Shown one piece after another: positions 26,706 through 36,077 of a DNA stretch of 64,000 bases. Position 1 is the stretch's first letter; every line of letters starts with the position of its first letter. Source of the stretch: Porticoccus sp033791605 (GTDB lineage: Bacteria; Pseudomonadota; Gammaproteobacteria; Pseudomonadales; Porticoccaceae); assembly GCA_033791605.1 (NCBI GenBank), contig JASJGJ010000012.1, positions 34,674-98,673 on the forward strand, written 5' to 3'. The translations under genes were made by a program, and so were the position numbers. The notes below the pieces were generated by a model. The model had not been told where the DNA came from. It was given only the letters and a program-made list of their open reading frames with translations, and did not search any database.

Positions 26706-27893
26706 ATGTCTTCAATTCTGTTCGAAAAAAAACATGCCGATGTAAACAGCTTTAGAGTGCGTCTGGCCGCCATATTAATCTGCGTCTGTTCCATGATGTA
26801 TTTCATCAACATGCCATTGATGTTGGGTCTAGCAGTAAAAGATCTCGGTCTTGTGCAGTCACAGGTTTGGCTGCTTGGCGGAGTTTTTTTGGGTGGCGTA
26901 GGTTTGGCGACAGCACTTTCTATTTTATTTATTCGTATTGCCCATTGGCAGCGACTGATCTTTATTAGTGGGTTTATGAGCCTGTTGGCTTTTTTGCTGC
27001 CTGTTTTTGTTTCGGGTTTTACTGTCCTATTGATCTGCCAGGCCTTGGCGGGTTTCTTCGTTGGGCTTGGTTATGCCGTAGCCATTGCCTGCTTGGGTGA
27101 CACCAGAAATCTCACACGGAACTATGCACTGGCACTTACTGCTCAAACTGCTACCGTTGGCATTGTGAGCTACCTGTTACCTCAGCTGATTGTCAGGGGG
27201 ACGACCTTTCATGAAGCATTAATGGCCGTGTCAGCATTGTCGTTTATTACTCTCTTGCTCGGTACGATGATGCCGAGAAATGGTAAACGTGCCAGTCTGA
27301 AAAATGCTATGACGGAGCAAAACCCTACCGCTGTTTTTATCATACTGTTAATACTGCTATTGGTGTTTGTGGGAGGTAGTACCGTACGTAATGCTATAGA
27401 ACCGATAGCTTCCCGCCTTGATTTTGCCGCGACAGAAGGCGGTGGCGTGATGATAATTTTGATATTTGCCAGTGGGCTGGGTTCTTTGCTTGCGGCATTG
27501 ATGGCCACTCGTTCCAGTTATACCAAACCTATAGTGATCTCCTTGGGCATTGCCGTGACAGTATTGGTGATGGGCGTTTTCCAGCTTTGGCCAGAGCAAA
27601 TAAGCCTGATCTTTGCCTTTTGTCTTGTGGGGGGTGCCTGGAACTTTGCTGCTGCCTACGGCATGGGGTTAACCGCCAAATTGGATAGCGGTAGTGGTAA
27701 GTACACGCCATTAATCGCCACCATGCAGATTCTCGGTAACGTTGCCGGTATTGCTGCTGTGGGATCACTGGTGGTGGGAGGCAGTTATGTCTTACCTTAC
27801 ATACTGACCTGTATTGTCTGGATTCTGGCATTAGTGATTGTTATTCCAGTGGTAAAACGCAACCAGAAGCTCATCACGGCAAACAATGATTAA
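26706..27893 (+). CDS. MFS transporter
   Basis: 395 residues with about 12 hydrophobic segments along the whole length and a basic loop between the halves (PRNGKRASLKNAMTEQ), the usual major facilitator layout. It acts in the inner membrane. No motif identifies the substrate. It has no obvious partner gene; the upstream region has repeated TGACA pentamers that could be a regulator's site. Confidence 0.88.
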   Translation: MSSILFEKKHADVNSFRVRLAAILICVCSMMYFINMPLMLGLAVKDLGLVQSQVWLLGGVFLGGVGLATALSILFIRIAHWQRLIFISGFMSLLAFLLPVFVSGFTVLLICQALAGFFVGLGYAVAIACLGDTRNLTRNYALALTAQTATVGIVSYLLPQLIVRGTTFHEALMAVSALSFITLLLGTMMPRNGKRASLKNAMTEQNPTAVFIILLILLLVFVGGSTVRNAIEPIASRLDFAATEGGGVMIILIFASGLGSLLAALMATRSSYTKPIVISLGIAVTVLVMGVFQLWPEQISLIFAFCLVGGAWNFAAAYGMGLTAKLDSGSGKYTPLIATMQILGNVAGIAAVGSLVVGGSYVLPYILTCIVWILALVIVIPVVKRNQKLITANND

Positions 27894-27936
27894 ACGAGTA
27901 AGTAAATAACGATCAATAGAAAAAGGATTAACTTCT

Positions 27937-29001
27937 GTGAGCGGTGGGAATATGGACGAGCCAGATGGGAATAGAGCGATTGATGATGCCTCTTCGGCTA
28001 AAGATCCCGCGGCGATAGATCCAATCACGCATCCCTTTGATACCCTTACGCCAGATTTTATTCTGGATGCAATGGAGAGTCAGGGGCATATCAGCGATGG
28101 GCGGCTCTTCCCCCTAAACAGCTACGAAAATCGGGTCTACCAAATTGGTATCGAAGATCAAACGCCGATTATCGGTAAGTTCTATCGGCCTAATCGCTGG
28201 AGTACCGAGCAAATTCTTGAAGAACACAAGTTTTGTTTTGAGCTGGCAGAACAAGAGTTGCCGGTGGTAGCCCCCATGGTGAATGAGGCGGGTCAGAGCC
28301 TGTTTGAATACAAAGGCTTTCAGTATGCACTATTCCCTCGCAAGGGTGGACACGGCCCAGAGCTGGATAACCTCGATAATCTGTATCTGCTGGGCAAGCT
28401 GTTAGGGAGAATACATGCCGTCGGTGCGGTAAACCCTTTCAAATATCGCCCTACACTGGACAGTCAGACCTTTGGGCACGAAGCCTCTACGCTGATTAGT
28501 GAACAATTTATTCCGCAAGAATTAAAAGCTTCCTACGACTCTCTAGTACATGATGTCATGCAGGCCGTGGATGAAAATATTGCCAATACCGGCGCAGTTG
28601 AACATATTCGTGTCCACGGTGATTGCCACTCCGGCAATATTTTGTGGCGGGACGACAATGCGCATTTTGTGGATTTGGATGATGCCCGTATGGCACCTGC
28701 AGTGCAGGATATTTGGATGCTGCTCTCGGGGCAAAGAGACCGCCAAACAGCGCAGCTGTCGGAAATTGTTGATGGTTATAACGAATTCTTTGATTTTAAT
28801 CCGCGAGAGCTTCGCTTGATTGAAGCTCTGCGCACATTAAGAATGATTCACTACGCCGCATGGATAGCCAAACGCTGGCAAGACCCCGCATTTCCCATGG
28901 CCTTTCCTTGGTTCAACACCGTTCGCTATTGGAGCGAACATATCCTTGAGCTGCGCGAGCAGTTTGCCGCATTGAATGAGCCGCCATTGGCGGTGATGTG
29001 A
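27937..29001 (+). CDS. srkA: stress response kinase A (YihE/SrkA)
   Basis: 354-residue aminoglycoside-phosphotransferase-fold protein kinase. Catalytic motif VHGDCHSGNILW and metal-binding VDLDDARMAP are as in SrkA, and FPLNSYENRVYQIG is the family N-terminal motif. In E. coli the protein counters stress-induced cell death. The start is GTG at 27937 with AAGGA nine bases before; an ATG at 27952 is a weaker choice. The N-terminal 25 or so acidic residues before the kinase fold are longer than usual. Confidence 0.92.
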   Translation: MSGGNMDEPDGNRAIDDASSAKDPAAIDPITHPFDTLTPDFILDAMESQGHISDGRLFPLNSYENRVYQIGIEDQTPIIGKFYRPNRWSTEQILEEHKFCFELAEQELPVVAPMVNEAGQSLFEYKGFQYALFPRKGGHGPELDNLDNLYLLGKLLGRIHAVGAVNPFKYRPTLDSQTFGHEASTLISEQFIPQELKASYDSLVHDVMQAVDENIANTGAVEHIRVHGDCHSGNILWRDDNAHFVDLDDARMAPAVQDIWMLLSGQRDRQTAQLSEIVDGYNEFFDFNPRELRLIEALRTLRMIHYAAWIAKRWQDPAFPMAFPWFNTVRYWSEHILELREQFAALNEPPLAVM

Positions 29002-29040
29002 CCGTGTCATTTTTAGTGAAGTTGTTTCGTGAAGTAAAAT

Positions 29041-29072
29041 TAGGGTCAAAGTAAAACTAAAATTTTGACCCT
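29041..29072. terminator. hairpin between srkA and rpiA
   Basis: TAGGGTCAAA (29041-29050) and TTTGACCCTA (29063-29072) form perfect 10-bp arms with a 12-base A-rich loop, between convergent genes. Confidence 0.72.
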
Positions 29073-29108
29073 ATTTAAAGAAATAAAAAAAGGAATTTTT
29101 TTCGTTCG

Positions 29109-29810
29109 TTATTTCTCTGGATAAATCGTCTTAACCCCATCTTTCGTGCCGAGCATTAAAACATCCGCCGGTCTTAAGGCAAACAATCCGTTTGTCACCA
29201 CACCGGTAATATTATTTATTTTCTCTTCTAACTCTCGTGCTGGGCTAATAGGGTGCAGGTGATGAACATCAATAATCACGTTGCCGTTATCGGTGATCAC
29301 ACCTTCGCGATAAACTGGGTCGCCACCGAGTTTGACTAACTCTCTTGCCACGTGGCTGCGGGCCATAGGGATCACTTCAACAGGTAAGGGAAATTCCCCC
29401 AAGTGATCGACCCATTTAGAGCCATCGGCAATACATAAAAATTCTTTGGCAACGGCTGCGGTAATTTTTTCCCGCGTCAGTGCGGCACCGCCCCCTTTAA
29501 TTAATTCCAGGTGTGGGTTTGTTTCGTCGGCACCGTCCACATAAATGGTGACTTCATTGACGGCGTTTAAATCGTAGACGGGAAGACCATGTTGCTTTAA
29601 TCGGTCTGCTGAGGCCTCTGAGCTGGCAACGGTTCCAGCAATTTTCGCTTTGTGCTCGGCGAGCAGGTCGATAAAAAAGTTGGCCGTTGAGCCTGTGCCG
29701 ATACCGATGATGCTGGTGTCATCTATTTTGCTCAGGGTGTAATCCACCGCAGCTTGGGCGACCGCTTTTTTTAGGGCATCTTGGGGGTTTAGTTTCGTAT
29801 TTGATGTCAT
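29109..29810 (-). CDS. rpiA: ribose-5-phosphate isomerase A
   Basis: Interconverts ribose-5-phosphate and ribulose-5-phosphate. 233 residues, slightly longer than the usual 219-223 because of a short N-terminal extension (MTSNTKLNPQD). GIGTGSTANFFIDLL, VDGADETNPHLELIKGGGAALTREK and the substrate-binding Lys in this block are conserved. It diverges from ilvA, the same pairing as in pseudomonads. Confidence 0.97.
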   Translation of the reverse strand: MTSNTKLNPQDALKKAVAQAAVDYTLSKIDDTSIIGIGTGSTANFFIDLLAEHKAKIAGTVASSEASADRLKQHGLPVYDLNAVNEVTIYVDGADETNPHLELIKGGGAALTREKITAAVAKEFLCIADGSKWVDHLGEFPLPVEVIPMARSHVARELVKLGGDPVYREGVITDNGNVIIDVHHLHPISPARELEEKINNITGVVTNGLFALRPADVLMLGTKDGVKTIYPEK

Positions 29811-29967
29811 GGCAAGTCGCTGCTATTCAAATAGTGGTGGATTCAGTGGATGATTATACGGATCAGTGCCTGAAAGGACAGATAATGTGGATCAGTACAG
29901 GCTTTGCCTTTACTATTGGTTTTTATAGCCTTTAAAAAAGGCGTCTAACAAGAAGTGCACTAGACCT

Positions 29968-31479
29968 ATGCCCGAAAGCTACGTAAAACGCATCCTCAAC
30001 GCTCGCATCTATGATTTGGTGGTGGAAACTCCCATTGATGAGGCAGCACAACTTTCTTCGCGCATTGGCAATCAGGTATTGCTGAAGCGGGAGGATTTAC
30101 AGCCCGTATTTTCATTCAAACTGCGTGGTGCTTACAACAAGATGTTGTCGCTTAGTAATGAACAATTGGCCAAGGGTGTGGTGGCAGCTTCTGCGGGAAA
30201 TCATGCACAGGGCTTGGCCATGTCGGCAAAAAAAATGGGCGTAAAAGCGACCATTGTGATGCCCAGTACGACACCTCAGATTAAAGTGAATGCTGTAAAA
30301 GCCCATGGTGCCAAAGTGGTATTGCGTGGTGATACCTATGATGAAGCTTCAGATTATGCTCAGAAGTTGGTAGTTGAAAAGGGTATGACGTATATCCACC
30401 CTTTTGATGATCCGGATGTTATCGCCGGACAAGGCACCATCGCCATGGAAATTTTACGGCAGGTTTCTGGTCCATTGGATGCGGTATTTATTCCTGTTGG
30501 CGGCGGTGGTTTGTGTGCCGGTATGGCGGCCTATATCAAATACGTTCGCCCCGAGGTGAAGGTTATTGCTGTGGAGCCAGATGATGCGGCTTGTTTGGCT
30601 GCAGCCATGGAAGCTGGACGTCGGGTACGTTTGAAGCAAGTGGGTATTTTTGCGGATGGCACGGCGGTGGCTCAAATTGGTAAGGAGCCATTTAGGGTGC
30701 TGAAACATACCGTGGACGAAGTGGTAACGGTTTCGGCGGATGAAATCAGCGCTGCCATTAAAGATATTTTTGATGACACTCGTTCTATCTGTGAGCCATC
30801 GGGTGCACTGGGTGTGGCTGGGTTGAAAAAATACGTAGAGCGTTCTGGCGTAAAGGGGCAGGTGTTATTGGCGGTGGATAGTGGTGCCAATATCAACTTT
30901 GATCGACTTCGTTATATTTCTGAGCGTACCGAAATTGGTGAGCGGCGTGAAGCAATTCTGGCTGTTACAATTCCTGAACAGCCCGGCAGCTTTAAAAAAT
31001 TCTGTGCCGCCTTGAGTAAGCGTAATATCACCGAATTTAATTACCGCATGGGAGACCCTTCCCAGGCGCATATTTTTGTGGGCGTTCAAGTAATGTCCGA
31101 TGAAGATCGTTTTGCGTTGGTCTCTGACCTTCAGGGTAAGGGGTATCCCTTGGTGGATATGACCGATAATGAAATTGCCAAGCTGCATATTCGCCATATG
31201 GTGGGCGGGCGTGCCGAGGAAGCAACCGATGAAGTGGTTTACCGGTTCGAGTTCCCCGAACGTCCGGGCGCATTAATGCAGTTCTTGAACAAGCTGGGTG
31301 GCCGCTGGAATATCTCCATGTTCCATTACCGTAACCATGGTTCTGCCTATGGCCGAGTTCTGGCTGGTTTACAGGTACCGGTTAGTGAGCACAAAAAGGT
31401 GGCGGAGTTTCTCGATGACCTAGGTTATAGCTGGGTTGAGGAAACGGACAATCCTGCCTATCAGGTTTTTTTAAACTGA
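29968..31479 (+). CDS. ilvA: threonine ammonia-lyase, biosynthetic
   Basis: PLP enzyme turning threonine into 2-oxobutyrate for isoleucine synthesis. 503 residues (E. coli 514). The PLP lysine lies in VFSFKLRGAYN, the phosphate-binding loop is PVGGGGLCAGMAAY, and two ACT-like regulatory domains occupy about residues 320-503 (AVTIPEQPGSFKKFC and FEFPERPGALMQFL). The regulatory repeats make it the isoleucine-inhibited biosynthetic type rather than the short catabolic one. Confidence 0.97.
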   Translation: MPESYVKRILNARIYDLVVETPIDEAAQLSSRIGNQVLLKREDLQPVFSFKLRGAYNKMLSLSNEQLAKGVVAASAGNHAQGLAMSAKKMGVKATIVMPSTTPQIKVNAVKAHGAKVVLRGDTYDEASDYAQKLVVEKGMTYIHPFDDPDVIAGQGTIAMEILRQVSGPLDAVFIPVGGGGLCAGMAAYIKYVRPEVKVIAVEPDDAACLAAAMEAGRRVRLKQVGIFADGTAVAQIGKEPFRVLKHTVDEVVTVSADEISAAIKDIFDDTRSICEPSGALGVAGLKKYVERSGVKGQVLLAVDSGANINFDRLRYISERTEIGERREAILAVTIPEQPGSFKKFCAALSKRNITEFNYRMGDPSQAHIFVGVQVMSDEDRFALVSDLQGKGYPLVDMTDNEIAKLHIRHMVGGRAEEATDEVVYRFEFPERPGALMQFLNKLGGRWNISMFHYRNHGSAYGRVLAGLQVPVSEHKKVAEFLDDLGYSWVEETDNPAYQVFLN

Positions 31480-31507
31480 TGTTCTGAGAAGCGGTTTGCG
31501 AGAAATA

Positions 31508-33010
31508 TCAGGGGTTTTCTTGAAGGGGTCTCTCTAGCTTCAAATGTCGTCGCATAAGGCCATGGATATAGCGTTGGTCGATAGTAATTGGTACATCGTC
31601 TAATCCTGGGCCTTCCATAAAAGCCGGAACATTGGTGCCTGTGTGCATTTCCCAAAGACCTTGTGGTGATGCATTGGTGGCGTAACTGATGCCCATCAAT
31701 TCTCCCGACAAGGTTTTCAGCACGGCATAGTAACCTGTTGGATATTGGGGCATGTGCATGGCTTCGCTCGCTATTTGATAGCTTTCTGGCAGTGGAATTA
31801 TCTGCCCCGCTTGGCCATGGTCTGCTGTCACGATCACCAGGGTGTTTGGATGTTTCGCGGCAAACTCTCTTCCTTTCGCGACGGCTTGATCAAATGCGCG
31901 AAGCTCGCCTATCTGGCCACAGGGATTTCTTGCATGTGATTGTTTGTCGATGGAGGCGCCTTCGACCATTAGAAAAAACCCCTTGGTATTATTTTTTGAT
32001 AATACACTCAACGCTTTTTTGGTCATCTGGGTTAAAGAGGGGGTTTGCTGTTCAGCATGGAGAGGGTTTGGTTGGCATCCAAATGGTGTGGGGAAAACCG
32101 CACCACCTTCGTCATTTGTCGTGATGAGCTCGGCATGGCGATTATCATCACCCACCCATTCTACTGGGAGGTTTTTTGAAGAAAATAACCCCAGTAATAA
32201 TTTATCGCTACCAGATTCTGCCAGTAAATCTGCTGTGTTTTCCAGTAAGGTGTAACCTTGGCTTCGAGTTGTTTTCAGTAGTGCTTTTCCCCCTACACGT
32301 TGATCAAAAAAATGTCTTCCACCCCCCAGCAACACATCGACATTGGCTGTGGCCAGTTGCTCGGCAATGGAGCCAACACCACCCTGCGCTTTTTGATTGT
32401 GGGTACATTGCTGGGTTGGCGGTATGAACGGGTATTCGGTCTTCATATTCTTGGGGCTTTTACAGCCGCGATGAGGTGAATGAGAGGCAAAGGCTGCGGG
32501 TGTAGCATCTGTGAGGCTGGCAGTGGAGACTAGCCCAGTTCTATAGCCATTCTGTTGTGCTTCTTCAAGGATAGTTTTGTGTGCCTTGTTTGATACCGCT
32601 GCAGTAGCAATACGTCCCTTGCTGGTGAGCATCCCGGTAGCCAGTGTGCTGGCCGTGTTGGCACTATCTGCTACATGTAGATACTGTTTTGGGTTGTCTT
32701 CACGGAGAGTTTGTATCCGGACTGAACTGAGAACAGGCATTTTTTCCATGGCAAATGATTCTGTGGGACCGTAGAGGTAATTCCTAGCCATAGTAATTTG
32801 ATGTTCATCCATGCCATCGCCAATAAATAAAATGACATTGGCGATGGATTGACGATCAGTGAGCGGCGGCCCCGGCCTAGCTTGGCTAGGCAGCGGTGAA
32901 ATTAATAAGACGAGAGTAGAGAGAGCTGCAAGGGAAGCCAATAAAGGGGTAAATATCTGGTGGGCAGCAAGCAGGTTATCGGTAATGCTTTTATAAATAA
33001 CCTTACTCAT
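31508..33010 (-). CDS. alkaline phosphatase, secreted
   Basis: 500 residues with an N-terminal membrane/signal stretch (about 20-40, LLASLAALSTLVLLISPLPSQA), so exported to the periplasm. The family features are the first metal ligand in LFIGDGMDEHQ, the nucleophile Ser116 in VADSANTAS, EGASIDKQSHARNP and VTADHGQAG. It differs from E. coli PhoA in length and spacing and belongs to the broad PF00245 family. It has no visible Pho-box and its neighbours are central-metabolism genes. Confidence 0.92.
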   Translation of the reverse strand: MSKVIYKSITDNLLAAHQIFTPLLASLAALSTLVLLISPLPSQARPGPPLTDRQSIANVILFIGDGMDEHQITMARNYLYGPTESFAMEKMPVLSSVRIQTLREDNPKQYLHVADSANTASTLATGMLTSKGRIATAAVSNKAHKTILEEAQQNGYRTGLVSTASLTDATPAAFASHSPHRGCKSPKNMKTEYPFIPPTQQCTHNQKAQGGVGSIAEQLATANVDVLLGGGRHFFDQRVGGKALLKTTRSQGYTLLENTADLLAESGSDKLLLGLFSSKNLPVEWVGDDNRHAELITTNDEGGAVFPTPFGCQPNPLHAEQQTPSLTQMTKKALSVLSKNNTKGFFLMVEGASIDKQSHARNPCGQIGELRAFDQAVAKGREFAAKHPNTLVIVTADHGQAGQIIPLPESYQIASEAMHMPQYPTGYYAVLKTLSGELMGISYATNASPQGLWEMHTGTNVPAFMEGPGLDDVPITIDQRYIHGLMRRHLKLERPLQENP

Positions 33011-33033
33011 GTCTCGTTGCCCACGTCCCAGTG

Positions 33034-34458
33034 TTATTCAGTGTCTACTTTTAACAGATCACCGAGTAGTCGAATCTGGATAGCGTCAATACCGGAACCT
33101 GCCAAAGCATCAGAGATAACAACTAAACGGTCTTCTGGAGAAAACTCTGATCGTTCGATCATAATTTTGGCTGCAGTGGCGAGCGTTTTTTCCGGATCTT
33201 CACTAAAGTTGATGCGGAAGCTCAATACATTGCGGTTGAGCACCAGCTGGCGACGGGTTCGGCTGTCATTAGTGAAGGCGCAAATAATCGGTGCTTGGGG
33301 GTGACAGTTGGTGACGTAGTTGGCCATTCGGCCACGTCGGGTCGGAACAATAATGGCTTTGGCATTAATTGATTCAGCCAGCTTTACTGCAGCGGCAGCA
33401 ATTTCTTCCTTATCATTTTTCAGTATCAAGTCCTTGGTAAATTGCAGGCCGGGGCTGTGCTCGATAGAGCCGGCAATACGGGACAGTATCTCTACGCACT
33501 TGACGGGATATTTGCCAATGGTAGTTTCACCCGACAACATAATGGCATCGGCTTCTTCATAAACAGCATTGGCTACGTCGGTTACTTCTGCTCGAGTGGG
33601 AATCGGGTTTTCAATCATGGATTCCAGCATGTGAGTGGCAACAATGACCCGCTTCCCTTGCTGAGCGCAAAGGCGAATAATTCGGCGTTGAACTCGGGGT
33701 AGTTTTTCGATGGCAATTTCTACGCCGAGATCACCCCGTGCCACCATGACGCCATCGGAGGCATCAACAATCGCACTGAGATTTTTAACGCCTTCCTGGT
33801 CTTCAATTTTAGAAATGATTTTGATTTTGTCGACTTTATCGCCCAACAGCTCACGTAGTTGATGGATATCTTCAGCATCCCGCACAAAGGAGAGGGCGAT
33901 AAAGTCGACCTCTTGCTCTATGGAGAATAAGATGTCGCGACGGTCTTTTTCGGTGATGGCGGGCAGGTTGACACGAATGCCTGGCAGGTTGACGTGGCGT
34001 TTGCTTTTGAGTACGCCTCCATCAATTACCTTACATTGCATGATGCGCTCTTCTTTGCTTAGCACCTCTAGGTTGATCAGACCATTGTCCACGGTGATCA
34101 TGTCGCCTATATTCACATCATTAATGAGGTCTTCGTAATTAATGCGAATTGAGCTGGATTCAACATCGTCCTCACCTCGGGCAACTACTGAGATGATGTC
34201 GCCTTCTTTTAAATTCAGATCATGTTTAATGTCACCCGTACGAATTTCTGGTCCTTGGGTGTCCATCATAATTGCGATGGGGTGAGCTTGCTTTTTGTTC
34301 AGTGTTCTTACTGCTTTGATCACCTTGGCGTGTGAATCATGGTCACCATGTGACATGTTCAGGCGCACAACATTCATTCCAGCATTGGCCAGTTTTTCTA
34401 GCATCTCAAATGATTCTGTAGCGGGGCCAATGGTACAGATAATCTTGGTTTTTCTCAT
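33034..34458 (-). CDS. pyk: pyruvate kinase
   Basis: Makes pyruvate and ATP from phosphoenolpyruvate. 474 residues with KIICTIGPAT, VVRLNMSHGDHDSH, MMDTQGPEIRTG, the catalytic Lys in IKIISKIEDQEGVKN, and MVARGDLGVEI. The C-terminal allosteric domain is full length. No kinase isozyme type can be assigned with certainty. It lies upstream of the phosphatase gene on the same strand with a 23-base gap. Confidence 0.96.
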   Translation of the reverse strand: MRKTKIICTIGPATESFEMLEKLANAGMNVVRLNMSHGDHDSHAKVIKAVRTLNKKQAHPIAIMMDTQGPEIRTGDIKHDLNLKEGDIISVVARGEDDVESSSIRINYEDLINDVNIGDMITVDNGLINLEVLSKEERIMQCKVIDGGVLKSKRHVNLPGIRVNLPAITEKDRRDILFSIEQEVDFIALSFVRDAEDIHQLRELLGDKVDKIKIISKIEDQEGVKNLSAIVDASDGVMVARGDLGVEIAIEKLPRVQRRIIRLCAQQGKRVIVATHMLESMIENPIPTRAEVTDVANAVYEEADAIMLSGETTIGKYPVKCVEILSRIAGSIEHSPGLQFTKDLILKNDKEEIAAAAVKLAESINAKAIIVPTRRGRMANYVTNCHPQAPIICAFTNDSRTRRQLVLNRNVLSFRINFSEDPEKTLATAAKIMIERSEFSPEDRLVVISDALAGSGIDAIQIRLLGDLLKVDTE

Positions 34459-34550
34459 GGCGGTGCTTCTTATGTAATAACGTGGATTATGTAAGTGGAG
34501 CTGTTTATGTTTAACAATCTAGGGTGTTTTACCGCGTAAACTGGACAGAT

Positions 34551-35123
34551 TTAACGAGGATAAATAACATTTTTCTCTGTCACAATGGCCTGTAGCACGA
34601 CATCCCATGGCTGGTGGGCAATATTATCAGTTTCCTGACAACTTTGGGCTAATCCAATGAGTCGAGTGAAGTGCTTTTGTGTTGCCAGCGTTCGATCATA
34701 GAAGCCTCCGCCCATGCCGAGTCTATTACCACGACAATCAAAAGCGACTAAGGGTAATAGTATGAGGTCGAGGCCAAGGGGCGGGACAACTTTTGCTCCG
34801 CGAAGGTAGGGTTCTTCAATACCAAATCGGTTGACGGACAGCGCGTCGTCGCTGCGGTATTGGGCAAAATACAACCGTTTTTGTTTTAGTGGATGGAGTA
34901 CAGGTAGGTAGCATTCCTTTCCCGCAGCCTCTGCTATGCCCATAGCAAACTGTGGATCTATCTCTCCATCGTTAGCGAGGTAAAAAGCAATACGTTTACT
35001 GTTGTAAAAGGCGGGTAGTCTAGAGAGCTGTTGAGCAAGACCTCTACTGGCGGCGGTCTGTTGCGCTGAGGGCAGCGAGCGGCGGCGTTCACGCATTAAT
35101 TGACGAATAGCGTTGCTGTCCAT
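34551..35123 (-). CDS. fau: 5-formyltetrahydrofolate cyclo-ligase
   Basis: 190-residue enzyme converting 5-formyl-THF to 5,10-methenyl-THF with ATP. RRSLPSAQQ at the N terminus and the C-terminal LVAFDCRGNRLGMGGGFYDRTL block are family signatures. It lies directly downstream of 6S RNA, the order found in E. coli (zapA-ssrS-fau), where the two are cotranscribed and linked to stationary phase. Confidence 0.95.
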   Translation of the reverse strand: MDSNAIRQLMRERRRSLPSAQQTAASRGLAQQLSRLPAFYNSKRIAFYLANDGEIDPQFAMGIAEAAGKECYLPVLHPLKQKRLYFAQYRSDDALSVNRFGIEEPYLRGAKVVPPLGLDLILLPLVAFDCRGNRLGMGGGFYDRTLATQKHFTRLIGLAQSCQETDNIAHQPWDVVLQAIVTEKNVIYPR

Positions 35124-35155
35124 GGTGATCCAGCTTGTGTTCTTGTCTTTAGAAT

Positions 35156-35331
35156 TATGTCCCCGGGAGTACCGCTGTCAACTTGGCCTTGAACCCAATG
35201 GTCCAAGGTGGGGGGTCCAGCGATACATTAGGCTTTCCGTCGTGCGGACATGCACACCATATCGGCTTGAACCCTCCGGGTTACAAATTATCGGCTCGAG
35301 GACTTGTCGGCTGGCAAATACCCCAGGGCAT
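35156..35331 (-). ncRNA. ssrS: 6S RNA
   Basis: On the minus strand the sequence carries CTCGAGCCGATAATTTGTAACC near the 5' end and ACCTTGGACCATTGGGTTCAAG near the 3' end, close to the E. coli 6S landmarks CTGAGCCGATATTTCATACC and ACCTTGAACCAAGGGTTCAAG. The ends can pair (ATGCCCTGGGG with CCCGGGGACAT) to close the long hairpin that mimics an open promoter and binds sigma-70 RNA polymerase. Length is about 176 bases; exact ends are estimated. Its place between zapA and fau is the classical one. Confidence 0.92.
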
Positions 35332-35337
35332 CAGAAC

Positions 35338-35343
35338 ATTATA
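35338..35343 (-). promoter_or_regulatory. -10 element of the 6S RNA promoter
   Basis: TATAAT on the minus strand lies seven bases before the predicted 5' end of 6S RNA, inside the zapA-ssrS gap. The -35 region is poorly conserved. Confidence 0.65.
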
Positions 35344-35356
35344 CCCTGTCTGAGAG

Positions 35357-35665
35357 TTAAAAAGTTGTGGATTGTTCCAGCGTTTCGAGTGCAGCAGAAA
35401 CTTTCTTGTCGAGAGCGGTGAGTGCTTCGTTAGATGCACCTTGAGAGGCAGACTTAACTTCCATCTTGGATAGTTCGTAAGTCAGGTTTAGTGCTGCCAT
35501 AACAGCGATGCGCTCTAATCCAATAACGCTACCACTATTTCGGATGGTGCGCATTTTTTCGTCCAGTGCTTTGGCGGACTGCAACAGAGCATTGCGTTCT
35601 TCCGGCGGGCAGCTGACTTGATACTCTTTGTCGAGAATACGAATGTTGACGGTTTGCTGGCTCAT
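35357..35665 (-). CDS. zapA: cell division protein ZapA
   Basis: 102-residue FtsZ-binding protein that promotes Z-ring bundling. QQTVNIRILDKEYQVSCPPEER is the beta-rich head and the rest is a coiled coil (residues 30-100). The start ATG at 35665 has GAGGG upstream; an in-frame start at 35680 would overlap the preceding gene. It lies four bases after the TIGR02449-family gene and just upstream of 6S RNA. Confidence 0.93.
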   Translation of the reverse strand: MSQQTVNIRILDKEYQVSCPPEERNALLQSAKALDEKMRTIRNSGSVIGLERIAVMAALNLTYELSKMEVKSASQGASNEALTALDKKVSAALETLEQSTTF

Positions 35666-35669
35666 GGGT

Positions 35670-35876
35670 TCAGCCCTCACTATTGAGGTTTTTGAGCCTC
35701 ACGATCATATGTTCTACACGACTGCGGGCCATTTCACTTTTTTCCAGAAGTTTACTGCGTTCCTTCAATAGGCTGGCTTCCCGTTCACGAAGGGAGGTGT
35801 TCTCTTTTTGTAGGCGAGCGCATAGATGGATCAGGCGATCAATTTTTTGCTCGAAACTTTGCAAATCATCTGACAT
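35670..35876 (-). CDS. TIGR02449 family coiled-coil protein
   Basis: 68 residues, predicted to be coiled coil almost throughout (FEQKIDRLIHLCARLQKENTSLRER...), as in the small family regularly encoded before zapA in gammaproteobacteria and sometimes compared with ZapB. A role in division is inferred from this pairing and not proven. Confidence 0.88.
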   Translation of the reverse strand: MSDDLQSFEQKIDRLIHLCARLQKENTSLREREASLLKERSKLLEKSEMARSRVEHMIVRLKNLNSEG

Positions 35877-36077
35877 TAGGTTGGCCGGTGGTAACTCTTA
35901 ACGACAACTATAATTGTGTGGTCATAGATTGGTCAACAATCTTGATGTTATTTCGAGAAGTATTAGCTAGCTTCTTGCTCAAAATGGCTTTTTTTATTGG
36001 TTGTTTGATCCGGGGTGCTTGGTGGTGTGAAGGGTGATAGGATGCCCTTTTGGTCAACAATGGAAACCGTTATAACC

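Noticed and set aside
31738..32124. 128-codon plus-strand frame opposite alkaline phosphatase
   Set aside because: The opposite strand encodes clear alkaline phosphatase motifs.
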